Shown here in pieces: positions 16,747 to 26,466 of a stretch of 38,862 bases of DNA. A model generated the notes under the pieces. That model made no database searches and was not told where the DNA came from. It worked only from the letters and a program-made list of their open reading frames with translations. Both the position numbers and the translations under genes were made by a program. How positions within the stretch are numbered: the first letter of the stretch is position 1; every line of letters starts with the position of its first letter. Origin of the DNA: JAHCHG01 sp038251885 (GTDB lineage Bacteria > Acidobacteriota > Blastocatellia > Pyrinomonadales > Pyrinomonadaceae); assembly GCA_038251885.1 (NCBI GenBank), contig JBBSAX010000018.1, positions 1 through 38,862 of the forward strand, read 5' to 3'.

Positions 16747-17883
16747 ATGTTCAAAATCGAAATGCTCCAAGCGGCGTGGGGCGATTGTTTGTGGATTGAA
16801 TACGGCAATAGGGACAAACCGAAACGAATCCTGATTGACGGCGGAATTACGGCGACTTATAAACTTCTAAAAAAGCGAATTCTTAAATTACCGGCAGAAG
16901 AGCGGCATTTCGAGTTGTTCGTGATCACTCACGTTGATGCCGATCACATTGAAGGCGCAATCAAATTGCTCGGCAGAATTCAGGAATTAAATGTAACCTT
17001 CGGCGATATTTGGTTTAACGGTTACGAGCACTTACAGGGCGTTGACGATGACAAACTCGGTGGGATTTATGGGGAATTTCTGTCTGCCCTAATGAAAAGC
17101 CGAAATTTAACGTGGAACAAAGCCTTTGACGACGGCAAAGCAGTCGTCGTGCCGGATAACGGGGCATTACCCGTAAAGCATTTGGCGGACGGATTAAAAA
17201 TCACATTGTTATCCCCGACCCGCGAAACTCTCAAAAATTTAATTCCGGCTTGGAATGCAGAAATCGAAAAAAATAAACTGACCGAAAACAAAGATGTCGA
17301 AGCGGTGCTGGCAGTCCTGGAACAAAGAAGTGCATTGCGTCCCGAAGTTTTTATTGACGACCGTCTGGGCGAGCGCGAAATAGATGTCGAGAGTTTGGCG
17401 GATTCCTATTTTGACGAAGATGCCGCCGAAGCCAACGGCAGCAGTATTGCGTTTTTAATGGAATATGATGATGCAGAAGACAATAAAAAGAAAAGCTGTC
17501 TGCTGACCGGCGATGCCTTTCCATCGTTGCTGACCGCTTCGCTAAAACGCCTTATTTCGGGAGATCAGACAAAAATCGAACTGGATTTATTAAAAGTTTC
17601 TCATCACGGAAGTAAGAACAACACCAGTAAAGAATTATTAAAACTTCTGAACTGCCGAAATTTTCTTTTCTCCAGCAGCGGACAAAAATTCAAGCATCCC
17701 AATGCCGAAACTGTTGCGCGGGTTCTCGTTAATGCACGCGGGGAAAACATGCCGCAGTTGTATTTTAATTATGTCAGCGAGTTTAACAAAATGTGGAATA
17801 ACACTGACTTAATCAATGGTGATTATCCCTATCAAGCGCAGTATATCAACGAAGCGGACGATAGCCTCGTGATTGATTTATAG
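16747..17883 (+). CDS. MBL-fold hydrolase, ComEC/Rec2-like (second copy)
   Basis: 378-aa metallo-beta-lactamase-fold protein, shorter than its neighbour at 12300. Motif His62-x-Asp64-x-Asp66-His67 (VITHVDADHIEG), LLTGDAF for the next ligand, and KVSHHGSKNN near the C-terminus. The HxDxDH form differs from the HxHxDH of the first copy, so metal binding may differ. The N-terminus (MLQAAWGDCLWIEYG) is the ComEC-like GDC strand. I choose ATG 16747 because it has a ribosome site (GAGGTG at 16735-16740) and starts the conserved fold. An upstream in-frame ATG at 16702 lies inside the CHAT gene and lacks one. It lies 10 bp after the CHAT stop codon and is part of the same transcript. Confidence 0.87.
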   Translation: MFKIEMLQAAWGDCLWIEYGNRDKPKRILIDGGITATYKLLKKRILKLPAEERHFELFVITHVDADHIEGAIKLLGRIQELNVTFGDIWFNGYEHLQGVDDDKLGGIYGEFLSALMKSRNLTWNKAFDDGKAVVVPDNGALPVKHLADGLKITLLSPTRETLKNLIPAWNAEIEKNKLTENKDVEAVLAVLEQRSALRPEVFIDDRLGEREIDVESLADSYFDEDAAEANGSSIAFLMEYDDAEDNKKKSCLLTGDAFPSLLTASLKRLISGDQTKIELDLLKVSHHGSKNNTSKELLKLLNCRNFLFSSSGQKFKHPNAETVARVLVNARGENMPQLYFNYVSEFNKMWNNTDLINGDYPYQAQYINEADDSLVIDL

Positions 17884-17964
17884 CAAAACCAGTCGTCAAA
17901 AATAAATCCGGGATTGGGATCGGACAAAATATTTTTACATTTTTCTTAAAATTTGTGTTATATT

Positions 17965-18043
17965 TTGCCAAAAAAAATCATTACTCTTTAGATAATCTTT
18001 TAAAAAGTAATTAGTGCTGAATAAGTTATAAAGTTTTTATAAT
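17965..18043 (+). promoter_or_regulatory. AT-rich leader with promoter-like sites, before the membrane-protein gene
   Basis: The 207-bp gap after the second MBL gene is the largest in the array and strongly AT-rich. TTGCCA at 17965 with TAGATA 18 bp later, and a TATAAT at 18038-18043, are plausible promoter pieces that could start a second transcript for the giant-protein genes. Neither is a full consensus match. Confidence 0.28.
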
Positions 18044-18090
18044 CATGACAGCATTTTATTAGCAATTTTAATGCAACAGCGAGGTGAGAA

Positions 18091-19989
18091 ATGAATAATG
18101 ACACGAATAAAAAAGATATTGTTTTGATTGGCAAATTCGTGCTTGGAGCAATCGGTGTGGGCATCCTGCTCGTTTCGATTCATCAACTTTTCAACAAAAA
18201 CGGTTTTTTACTACCGATCATTTGGTCATTGGGTTGTTTGATTTTCGGCGGATTACTCGGATTTTTATACGGGATGCCGCGAATCCTGTTTGCCGATGAA
18301 AAAGCCGCCAATGCTCAGACTCCGAATGCCGCCGCGCCGGGTCAGCCGGTATTGCGTCGCAGTATTTATCAGGTCAGTTCTCATCTTGACCGGATTTTAG
18401 AATGGTTGACCACGCTCATCGTCGGACTAACGCTCGTGCAGTGGGAAAAAGTTGTTGCAGGATTTAATTCAATTTCAGGATTTATTTCGTATGGAATATA
18501 TCCACAGGATCAAAGCCTCAATCAACCGTTTGTTGCCTCAATAATGTTTTATTTTCCGGTCATCGGGTTTATCGGTGCGTATTTGATGACGCGGACATAT
18601 TTATCGAGAGTTTTTGAAGAAACCGATGTCGGCGGCTTAAAACTCGATGCGGGAGTCAGACTCGAACTGAATAAATCTGATTTGACCAATCCACAAAATA
18701 TGACCTTGAATCCCGATTTAAAAAATGCCGCCAATAAGATTCTTGATTACCGGCTTGACCAAATTTCATCACTTGAAGACATCATCGCTTGGTCGAAAGC
18801 GCAGCTTGCCGCAAGTAATTACGAAAATGCGGTTGAGGGTTACAAGAAAGCCGTGGCGGGTGCGCCAAGCGACATTCAGTTACGGCTCGAATATTTAAAT
18901 GCCTTATATTACGCCGGAACAAAGACAACCGACCAACCGAAAAAGAAGCAGATGCGAGCCGAATCGGAAGCGCAATTGCTGACCGCATATGGTTTGCTCG
19001 ATGGCGCAACCCCGCCCGAAACGAAAATGAAGGTTTACCGGGCGATCACATTTTTTTATTTGTATTCCGATCCGCCAAAAGGTTTTGAAAACACTATCAA
19101 ATACGGGGAAGAATTTATTAATGATGACGACCCGCGAAAAATCTCAAGCGTTGGAGTGCTGGTTAATCTTGCCGCCGCCTACGGGCAGCGATTTAAATGG
19201 CTTAAAGAACAAAACGCCGAACCGGAAAAATTGCACGAAGCCCGCAAAAACGCCTTGAATTATTCAACGCAAACACTGGAAAAAGATAAAAACGAAAGAT
19301 GGCTCAATCGGCTGCGAACGCTTTTGCAGAGCGGAGTTCAAAAGGACGCGACCGACAACGATCTCGAAGTATTTGAAAGAGATGATGAATTTCGACAACT
19401 CCTCGGATTATTTACGACTATCACGCTTCCCGATATTGCGACGGATGCAGGGATTATTTCACGCCTACTGCTTGCTGAATGCCGCGGACCCGCATTTGCA
19501 GATTATGATGAAGCGGCGGCAAAATCGGCGATGAAAGCGATGCGGGCAGTTGTAGAAAACCGCAAACTAAAGCCAAATTTATTTTTGGCGGCAGGCAATA
19601 CGACGCTGCAAATAGTTACCGCGCCGCCCGGCGCAGCAAGTGATCCGCAAAGACAATTCGCCGGATTTTTTCTCGGTGCTGACGGTAAATTAGCACTAAC
19701 TGCCGGAGTTCAGGCTAATATTGACGCGATTTTGGCGCGAGCCAATTCCGGTTCGCCCGGAAAATTTGCGGCTTTCGTCAATAACGCGATTGCCGTTGCA
19801 CAGGGCGCGATTGAAGACCCGTTTGCGGGTTTGACCGAGATTAACGGTGTTCCGGTGAAAAATGGAGCATTCGGCTGGCGACCGGAAGGAAATCCGATTT
19901 CCGGCGCACTTTTTGTCAAAATTCCGACTACGATGTCGGGCGTAATTCTCAAAACACAATTTTACGCCCTCAAAGCCGGTGCTTTCTAA
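18091..19989 (+). CDS. Multi-pass membrane protein with TPR-like cytosolic region
   Basis: 632-aa protein with about four hydrophobic segments in its first third: ~10-30, ~38-61, ~105-120 (weaker) and ~147-169 (FYFPVIGFIGAYLM). A long soluble part follows. Around residues 230-290 it reads like TPR helices (AQLAASNYENAVEGYKKAVA, then helix-rich sequence). The last ~150 residues, rich in Ala/Gly/Pro, look globular. I do not recognise the family. It is the only clear integral membrane protein of the array, so it could anchor the system at the inner membrane or act as the exit point. A strong ribosome site (CGAGGTGAG) precedes the start. The next gene begins 17 bp after its stop codon. Confidence 0.72.
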   Translation: MNNDTNKKDIVLIGKFVLGAIGVGILLVSIHQLFNKNGFLLPIIWSLGCLIFGGLLGFLYGMPRILFADEKAANAQTPNAAAPGQPVLRRSIYQVSSHLDRILEWLTTLIVGLTLVQWEKVVAGFNSISGFISYGIYPQDQSLNQPFVASIMFYFPVIGFIGAYLMTRTYLSRVFEETDVGGLKLDAGVRLELNKSDLTNPQNMTLNPDLKNAANKILDYRLDQISSLEDIIAWSKAQLAASNYENAVEGYKKAVAGAPSDIQLRLEYLNALYYAGTKTTDQPKKKQMRAESEAQLLTAYGLLDGATPPETKMKVYRAITFFYLYSDPPKGFENTIKYGEEFINDDDPRKISSVGVLVNLAAAYGQRFKWLKEQNAEPEKLHEARKNALNYSTQTLEKDKNERWLNRLRTLLQSGVQKDATDNDLEVFERDDEFRQLLGLFTTITLPDIATDAGIISRLLLAECRGPAFADYDEAAAKSAMKAMRAVVENRKLKPNLFLAAGNTTLQIVTAPPGAASDPQRQFAGFFLGADGKLALTAGVQANIDAILARANSGSPGKFAAFVNNAIAVAQGAIEDPFAGLTEINGVPVKNGAFGWRPEGNPISGALFVKIPTTMSGVILKTQFYALKAGAF

Positions 19990-20006
19990 TACCAACGGAG
20001 AAAATT

Positions 20007-23000
20007 ATGACTGCAAAACTTTCAATTAGATGTCCATACAAAAAGGAAACAGGTGAAATCGGTCAGCGGATTCTGATGTTTGTTTATTTCAGAGAAAAAG
20101 ATGACGACAACAAAATTCAAAATGCCGCCAGAATTTTAACTAAAAAAAGAATTCAAAGAATTCGTGCGGTTGAAATATTTTCCGGTTTGCTTGATGCAGC
20201 GGACGAAAAGAGGGCTGACAAAATTCGCCATACGGAATCGCTTTTTTTAGTTACCAGAGAAGAGGCAAGTTCAATTGAATTGAAAAGCGCAGATATTGCG
20301 GACGAGCTAAAAAATTGGCAGATTCATCTTGACGGCAATACGGGAGAAGACCCTAAATTTCTTGCTACCTTAAAATTAAAAACGCGAAGCCGATGTTCTT
20401 TGTTACCGTCAAACCGAGATACGGTTCATCTGGATTTCGACTTTGCAAAACCGACGGGTGATTTAACCTCTGAAAATAAACTAAATTGTCTTAAAAAACT
20501 TACCTCGAATTACGATGGTTTGGAATTTGGAAGCGCACAGCCAAAGCCACTTACTGACATTTATAACAAATTTGAAGAAGTTACAGGTTTTCCCGATAAC
20601 CTGCCGCGGGTTTTAGATTTTGACCATTTTGCGCCTGACGCGAACGGAAGCAGAAAACCCGGTGGTAAAAGTTTTTGGGAAGTGAAAATTTCAAATATCG
20701 AAGTGGGCGGAGTGGGAATTAACAATCCGAAATTCGGTTTGAATGTCGGCTATCGAAAGGATAAAGCAAACAACGAATGGTGGGGAAACAAAGAAAATAA
20801 TGCCACCAAACTTTTTCCTTTGAATATTGCTCCGGTCGGAGTCTATCGCGGTGAAAACTTCGACTTAGAGATGCGTTTGACGTATCCTTCGCAAATTTTG
20901 GACGAATGGATTTTGAACAAACCGGATAAAGATGTGAAATCAATCTGGAAAATGAAGGTCAACAGCATTTACGACAAATCATTTGAAAATAATTTGGATT
21001 TTACACCGCTCGCGGTTTGGAACAGATTTATCGCCGAACGGCATTTTCAATCTTTAAGGATGGTTAAAGACAGTAATCCGGGTTCGGTCGTGCCTTATTT
21101 TTTTCCTGAAAGTTATGTTTATGACGAAAGTTTGAAAAGCCGTGTCTGGACATCGAGCTATGACGTAACCGATAAAACTCCTTTCGGGGATGACGACCTC
21201 GAAGAAGAACAATTCGATTTCGTTCTGCGAAACATCGGCATAAAATCGGACGACAAAACCTCTCCGCTACAGCCTTTAATGATAGATGTCGAACTGCGAA
21301 ATTTTTTAGACCGGGACGAAAAACCAATCCGGCGAAAATTTCTGCTCTCGGATTATGCTTTAGCCTGCGGCGCGGAAGACAATTTTACGGACGAAGTTTT
21401 GTTCAGACTTACAATTCAGGATACTGTCATCGAACCGGAAAAAGAAACTACTTTGAAATCACGGGTCGGGGCGTTGAACTTGCATTTTACGGAACCCTGG
21501 GGGGAAACCGAAAATGTCGAACCCTTTCGCCACGAAATCGTAGGAATGCTGACGGGCGGATTGCGTGGGGTAAATGAACTCGACTTTTCTGAATTTGACA
21601 ACCGTTTGATTGACAGATTGGAGGAAGCGATTTTGAACCGCTGCAATCCATCGGTCGAAACCGAAATTCCCCTTTTGCTTGACGGTTTGAGTCCCGGCGG
21701 TCAAGACCCTTTGCCGCAGGAAATCGCTGACAAAACCGAAAGATTTCCTGAAACGATTATTATTCCGGTTTCCGATACTTTTCAGATTGCCGGTGCGGAA
21801 GCCGTTCAAGATGATCCCGGTTTTATAAAAGGAAAATTCGTGTTGGTTGCCAATGAAAGCAACCGGGCGCAGGAAAATCAACAGTTTGCACTGCGGATTG
21901 AAAAGTTTGAAAAAACGCTGACCAATCAAAGCAGTCCGCCCATCAGTTTTATCGTTATAGACCAACATCCTTTTTTGGTTGCCAAAGTGAGCGCGAACAT
22001 TAATTTTGCCGATGAAGTCGGAAACTGGGACGATGCAGAATCATTTTGGGAACTGGCGGACGAAGGCAAAAGTTTTGAATTGATTTTGCCGCCGCAGGTG
22101 GTCGGCGAGGAATTTATCAAAGATTACGAAAACTTTCCTAAACATCCCGATTCGACTTCCAAGCCGGACGAGCCTTTCCGTATCCGTTACAAATTTTCGC
22201 CGCCCGCTGTTTTTAATCTTTTTCGTAGCAATGAACGGCAAAATTTTACCGAAGCTCCGTGGAACATTCGCCGTCTGCTCGGTTATATCAAGGGTAAGGA
22301 GCGCGGCGCAGAAGTAGAACAGTTAGAATATGAACTGCTTTTCGGTTTAACGACGACTGTCAAAAACGATTTTTTGCGGCTTGCGGAACTTAACGCCCGA
22401 CTCGGACACCTGCCGCCGCAACTGAGGGAAAAATCGCCGTTGCGAATTGATGGATTTGTCGAAAAATCACACGAAAAAATATGCGACGAATTTTTAATCG
22501 AATATGACAAACTGCGCCGTCGTTTTCGTAATCAAAAATCACTTTTACAAAGCCGTCTGGCATTGTTATATCCATTTTCCGTGGCGCAAAAGGCGCGATT
22601 TTTAACGCTGGATAACGGCGTAACTTTTCGTTTTCGCACGACGCGCGAAGTCGTTCATCCGATTGACGAAACAATTAGTAATAAAACCTTTAAGCGGCTT
22701 GATGAAGGCGGCATGCGCGGCGGTGTGGACCAAGGATTTGAATCGGGAAATATTCACACCGAAGTTATCAATTCAGAAACGTCTTCGTCCGGCAAAATCA
22801 TCGCGCCCTCTTTTACCGCGCTCGGCGGTTCGGGTTATCAAAGAGCGAGTTTTGCCCGTGATAAAAGCACGATTTATTCAAATACATTTCTCGGACGCAC
22901 CTTCTTCTACAGCCTCGAACGCATCGGGCGTATCGGCGTTTTATGGAATCGCGCCAAACACGTCATCGTTTATGAACGCTCGGTCGCCGACACCGAACAG

Positions 23001-26000
23001 TTTGACGATAAAAAGAAAATTTGGCGCAAAATACCCGTCGTCAGAAAAGTCGCCGAATACGTCGAAATTCTGCAACCCGAACGCAGTTACCCGGAATTCG
23101 GCGAAGCACTGAAAGTGCGTGGCTTCGTGTTGGGCAGCAAGTTTGAACCGGAAGCACGGATTGCGGTGGACAGTAAATGGGGACGCGACATTTCCGGCGG
23201 TTGGGTTGTGCCGCTGCATAATCCGGCGGCTGAAAAAGATAAACCAACCGTTTATCCGAAACCGAACATCCACCTGAAAATTGCTACTGCCGAAGAAACC
23301 GGCAAGGCGCAAACCTGGGGGCGCATCACCAATCCCGAAGATTTATATTTTTATACTTCGACCAACCCGCAAGATGATGACCGGACTGACGAATGGGCGG
23401 CGGTGCCGGAGATTGATTACCCACTCGAAAACATTCCGAAACCGCCGGATAAAATCGAAACGCACGTCAAAGGCTCGATGGACGCGACCTTACCCGACCC
23501 GCCGCGCACCGAAGGCGGCTACGAACCATTTACTTTTCATCTCGACACGAACGGGCAAACCGCCGATCTTTTGGCTGACCGCTTGAAGTCTTCCGTCGAA
23601 GCCGTGATTGAAAACGTCAGTATGGCGCGGCGCAAGATGGAAGAATTTAAGTTTGACGCAAGTAATGTGTTTCGCTCAAATCTGAAAACAATTCTCGACG
23701 CAAAAGGAAAAGATTATCAAAATGAAGTCGAGAAACAGCTTAACCAACGCCTAAGCAATCTGATTGATCCGACCGTCAATGATTTGAAAAAACACATCGA
23801 AGATTTGCAGAACGATATAAATTTAAAACTCGAACCCTTCAATGAATTGTATAAAAACTTGAAAATTGACACGGACGCACAAAATTTGACCACAACCAAG
23901 TTTTTCCAGAAAGCACAGGAAGATTTGGAAAATAAGTGGAAAAATGCGTGGTCACAAACCCGCGAAAAAGTTTTAAAAGGGATTACCGAATCAAACAGAG
24001 TCGAAGAAGCGCGTGATTTTCTCTTCGACCTTAAACGACAAATCGCTGCCGCCGAATTTGCGCTTAACGAAACGCGAATGAAACTGCAAAAAGCGTTTGC
24101 CGAAATTGAAAGATGGACGAAGGATTTTGAACCGCTTCCGAACGATAGTATTAAAAATGAATTGCAGACGGAAATCCGAAAAGTCAGAAACCGGCTTGAA
24201 TCGGAAGTCAAAAAAATTATTGCCGAAGTTGATAATTTGATTATTTCTGAACAGGATAAAATAAAACTCAAAAAAGAGCGCGTAATTGCCGCCGCCATTG
24301 CTGAACTTACTCGTTGGCATAAGTTTTTGAATGACTTGAGAACGCAAATAGAAAGACTTATACCCGATTTTTGGCAGGGCGTTGATATTGTTGCCAATGA
24401 ATTGATTGATAAACTCGTCATCCCGATTTTGACGGATGCCCAAACTGTTCAGACTTGGCTGGATGAAGTCGAAGGATTGTTCAGGAAATATGAAGTTTGG
24501 CTTAAAGATTTGCAGACCAAGGTTGGCAATTCTTTCAAAGTTATTGATGATAAAGCCAAAGAATTGGAAGAAGTTTTGAAAGCGCGAATTAAAAACATCG
24601 AAGACCTCGAAAAGGAAACGATTGAAAATATTAAATCGAAAATCGGTGCAACTATCAAAGATATTGAAGATAAATTCAACGGTGAGTTCTTCACTCCGGC
24701 GAAAACCAAACTTCAAGAATTAAATAGTGAGATTGACAAAATTCACGGCGAAATTGACAAAGTTACCCTCACTGCTCAAAAGGAAATCGAAACTGCGGCG
24801 GCAATTGCCAAAAAAATCGCCGAAAAACTGCAAGCGGATTTAACCGATGAAACACGACGCGCCGTGCAAAATGCGACCGAAGCCTTGATGGGTAATGCGA
24901 CGAAGATTCTCGCGCCGTTTGAAAAGAAACTGCGCGACGAAGTGCGGCGCATTGATTTGAGCGGCGATTTGGAAAAAGCGAAAGCCGTCGGCGAACGCAC
25001 TTTGCGGCTTGTCCGCGCTTATGGCGAAGCACCGATTGCCCAGGCGATGAAGCTCAACCGCGAACGGCTCGCTTATTACTACGGCGAAACAAAAAAAGCC
25101 GAAAATGGTATTTTAGGCGAACTAAAAGATTCGATTGGATTTACTCCCGCGACGGTTTTGATGAACCGCGTCGGGCGTGAACTTGAAAATCTTGATTTAA
25201 AAACGCTTGGCACGCGCCTGCCTTCAAAAGAATTGGTTGAAAAATTTGTCGCCAACAATCTCCCGCAATTCGATTTAAAGGACATTCTGCCCGATTTTGC
25301 CGGGATGAAGTTGGAGAAATTTTTCAGCGGCGTAAAAATTCCGCAGGGCGTAAAAGATGCCGTCAATGTGGCGCACGGAATTGATAAACAAACCGGGCGG
25401 GCGTGGGCGAAATGCGATGTCGTGATGCCGCTTGATAAACCGGTTTCGCTGTTCAATTTCGGTGCAGTCGAAGTTCGTCTGGTTAAAGCGCATTTTGAGG
25501 CTCATACCTCAATGAGCGCGGATTTGATGAATCCCGACCGCATTGAAAAACATGCCGAAGGTGCAATTACCGCCGATTGGCATTTGTTGATTCTCGGACA
25601 AATAGTTTTAACTTTGGAAAAATCAACCCTGCGTTTTGACAAAAACGGTAAGTTGAAATTCGAGATGCAGCCCGCAAGTATCAAACTGGCGGCGGCTTTG
25701 CAGTTTGTCAGCGATTTGGTTCGCACATTTAGTCCGGGCAAAAAATCGGGTTTGTCGTTTGAACTTGTGATGCAGGGAATGCTGCCGGTCGGTGCGCGGG
25801 CAGTTTTAAATCTTCCGCTGCCGCCGCTGCAAACCGGGGCTTTTGCTATTTCGCATATCGCTTTGCGTTCGCGTTTTGAAGTTGCCGCACCGGGCGGAAA
25901 ATTTTATGTCGGTGTCGGCTTGAGTCTTTCGAGCAAAGAGCGACCATTCACGCTGACGATTCTATGCTTGGGCGGTGGCGGTTGGCTGGATGTGCTGGCG

Positions 26001-26462
26001 ACGTATCGTCCGTTTGAAGAGAGCAATAAATTACAAACCCGTCTGAGCATCGGCTTGGCGGCGGGCGCGGACTTTACGTTTGACATCGGGGTTGCCGCTG
26101 GAACGGTTTATTTTCTCATCAGCCTTTATGCCGAATACACGGTCGGCGGCGGCAACAGCAATTTGAAAATTGCCCTGCGCCTCTCAATGGGCGGCGAGGT
26201 TTCGATTCTCGGCATCGTTTCGGTCAATCTTTCGCTCGTTCTCGAAGCCTCATATGAATCGGGCGGAACGCTGAAATGTCGCGGCGAGTTGAAAGTCAGC
26301 ATTGAGATTTGCTGGTGCTTTACGCTCGAAGTCGAGCAGGAAGTTGAATTTGTTCTCGCCGGAAGCGGTGGTGGCAACAACGGGAATCAATTAAATTCAA
26401 TGGCAGCGAACAATGAAGTCGAAGCCGCCGTCGAAAATTATATTAACTCATACGGAGAATAA
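20007..26462 (+). CDS. Giant protein (2151 aa) with long coiled coil and Gly-rich hydrophobic C-terminus
   Basis: Not a family I recognise. Residues ~1-1190 are mixed alpha/beta without known motifs. Residues ~1200-1700 are a long Glu/Lys-rich helical stretch with heptad-like spacing, resembling apolipoprotein or tape-measure-like coiled coils. Residues ~1850-2120 are Gly-rich with alternating hydrophobic strands (for example CLGGGGWLDVLATYRPF, SIGLAAGADFTFDIGVAAGT, GGEVSILGIVSVNLSLVL), suggesting beta-strands that pack as a barrel or insert in a membrane. A short polar tail follows. No signal peptide and no ATP-binding motif. A ribosome site (ACGGAGAAA) precedes the ATG. It is followed 4 bp later by a second giant gene, so the two are surely coexpressed. 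A structural, carrier or pore-forming role is possible, by inference only. Confidence 0.75.
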   Translation: MTAKLSIRCPYKKETGEIGQRILMFVYFREKDDDNKIQNAARILTKKRIQRIRAVEIFSGLLDAADEKRADKIRHTESLFLVTREEASSIELKSADIADELKNWQIHLDGNTGEDPKFLATLKLKTRSRCSLLPSNRDTVHLDFDFAKPTGDLTSENKLNCLKKLTSNYDGLEFGSAQPKPLTDIYNKFEEVTGFPDNLPRVLDFDHFAPDANGSRKPGGKSFWEVKISNIEVGGVGINNPKFGLNVGYRKDKANNEWWGNKENNATKLFPLNIAPVGVYRGENFDLEMRLTYPSQILDEWILNKPDKDVKSIWKMKVNSIYDKSFENNLDFTPLAVWNRFIAERHFQSLRMVKDSNPGSVVPYFFPESYVYDESLKSRVWTSSYDVTDKTPFGDDDLEEEQFDFVLRNIGIKSDDKTSPLQPLMIDVELRNFLDRDEKPIRRKFLLSDYALACGAEDNFTDEVLFRLTIQDTVIEPEKETTLKSRVGALNLHFTEPWGETENVEPFRHEIVGMLTGGLRGVNELDFSEFDNRLIDRLEEAILNRCNPSVETEIPLLLDGLSPGGQDPLPQEIADKTERFPETIIIPVSDTFQIAGAEAVQDDPGFIKGKFVLVANESNRAQENQQFALRIEKFEKTLTNQSSPPISFIVIDQHPFLVAKVSANINFADEVGNWDDAESFWELADEGKSFELILPPQVVGEEFIKDYENFPKHPDSTSKPDEPFRIRYKFSPPAVFNLFRSNERQNFTEAPWNIRRLLGYIKGKERGAEVEQLEYELLFGLTTTVKNDFLRLAELNARLGHLPPQLREKSPLRIDGFVEKSHEKICDEFLIEYDKLRRRFRNQKSLLQSRLALLYPFSVAQKARFLTLDNGVTFRFRTTREVVHPIDETISNKTFKRLDEGGMRGGVDQGFESGNIHTEVINSETSSSGKIIAPSFTALGGSGYQRASFARDKSTIYSNTFLGRTFFYSLERIGRIGVLWNRAKHVIVYERSVADTEQFDDKKKIWRKIPVVRKVAEYVEILQPERSYPEFGEALKVRGFVLGSKFEPEARIAVDSKWGRDISGGWVVPLHNPAAEKDKPTVYPKPNIHLKIATAEETGKAQTWGRITNPEDLYFYTSTNPQDDDRTDEWAAVPEIDYPLENIPKPPDKIETHVKGSMDATLPDPPRTEGGYEPFTFHLDTNGQTADLLADRLKSSVEAVIENVSMARRKMEEFKFDASNVFRSNLKTILDAKGKDYQNEVEKQLNQRLSNLIDPTVNDLKKHIEDLQNDINLKLEPFNELYKNLKIDTDAQNLTTTKFFQKAQEDLENKWKNAWSQTREKVLKGITESNRVEEARDFLFDLKRQIAAAEFALNETRMKLQKAFAEIERWTKDFEPLPNDSIKNELQTEIRKVRNRLESEVKKIIAEVDNLIISEQDKIKLKKERVIAAAIAELTRWHKFLNDLRTQIERLIPDFWQGVDIVANELIDKLVIPILTDAQTVQTWLDEVEGLFRKYEVWLKDLQTKVGNSFKVIDDKAKELEEVLKARIKNIEDLEKETIENIKSKIGATIKDIEDKFNGEFFTPAKTKLQELNSEIDKIHGEIDKVTLTAQKEIETAAAIAKKIAEKLQADLTDETRRAVQNATEALMGNATKILAPFEKKLRDEVRRIDLSGDLEKAKAVGERTLRLVRAYGEAPIAQAMKLNRERLAYYYGETKKAENGILGELKDSIGFTPATVLMNRVGRELENLDLKTLGTRLPSKELVEKFVANNLPQFDLKDILPDFAGMKLEKFFSGVKIPQGVKDAVNVAHGIDKQTGRAWAKCDVVMPLDKPVSLFNFGAVEVRLVKAHFEAHTSMSADLMNPDRIEKHAEGAITADWHLLILGQIVLTLEKSTLRFDKNGKLKFEMQPASIKLAAALQFVSDLVRTFSPGKKSGLSFELVMQGMLPVGARAVLNLPLPPLQTGAFAISHIALRSRFEVAAPGGKFYVGVGLSLSSKERPFTLTILCLGGGGWLDVLATYRPFEESNKLQTRLSIGLAAGADFTFDIGVAAGTVYFLISLYAEYTVGGGNSNLKIALRLSMGGEVSILGIVSVNLSLVLEASYESGGTLKCRGELKVSIEICWCFTLEVEQEVEFVLAGSGGGNNGNQLNSMAANNEVEAAVENYINSYGE

Positions 26463-26466
26463 CATT

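Noticed and set aside
23717..24716. Long antisense open frames (234 and 241 codons) opposite the 2151-aa gene
   Set aside because: They lie opposite the Glu/Lys-rich coiled coil, where reverse frames of such codons stay open by chance. Their Ser/Phe-rich products look unnatural and lack ribosome sites.
26413..26466. Earlier ATG for the 1662-aa protein
   Set aside because: It overlaps the end of the previous giant gene. ATG 26467 has a proper ribosome site, and the earlier peptide is low-complexity.
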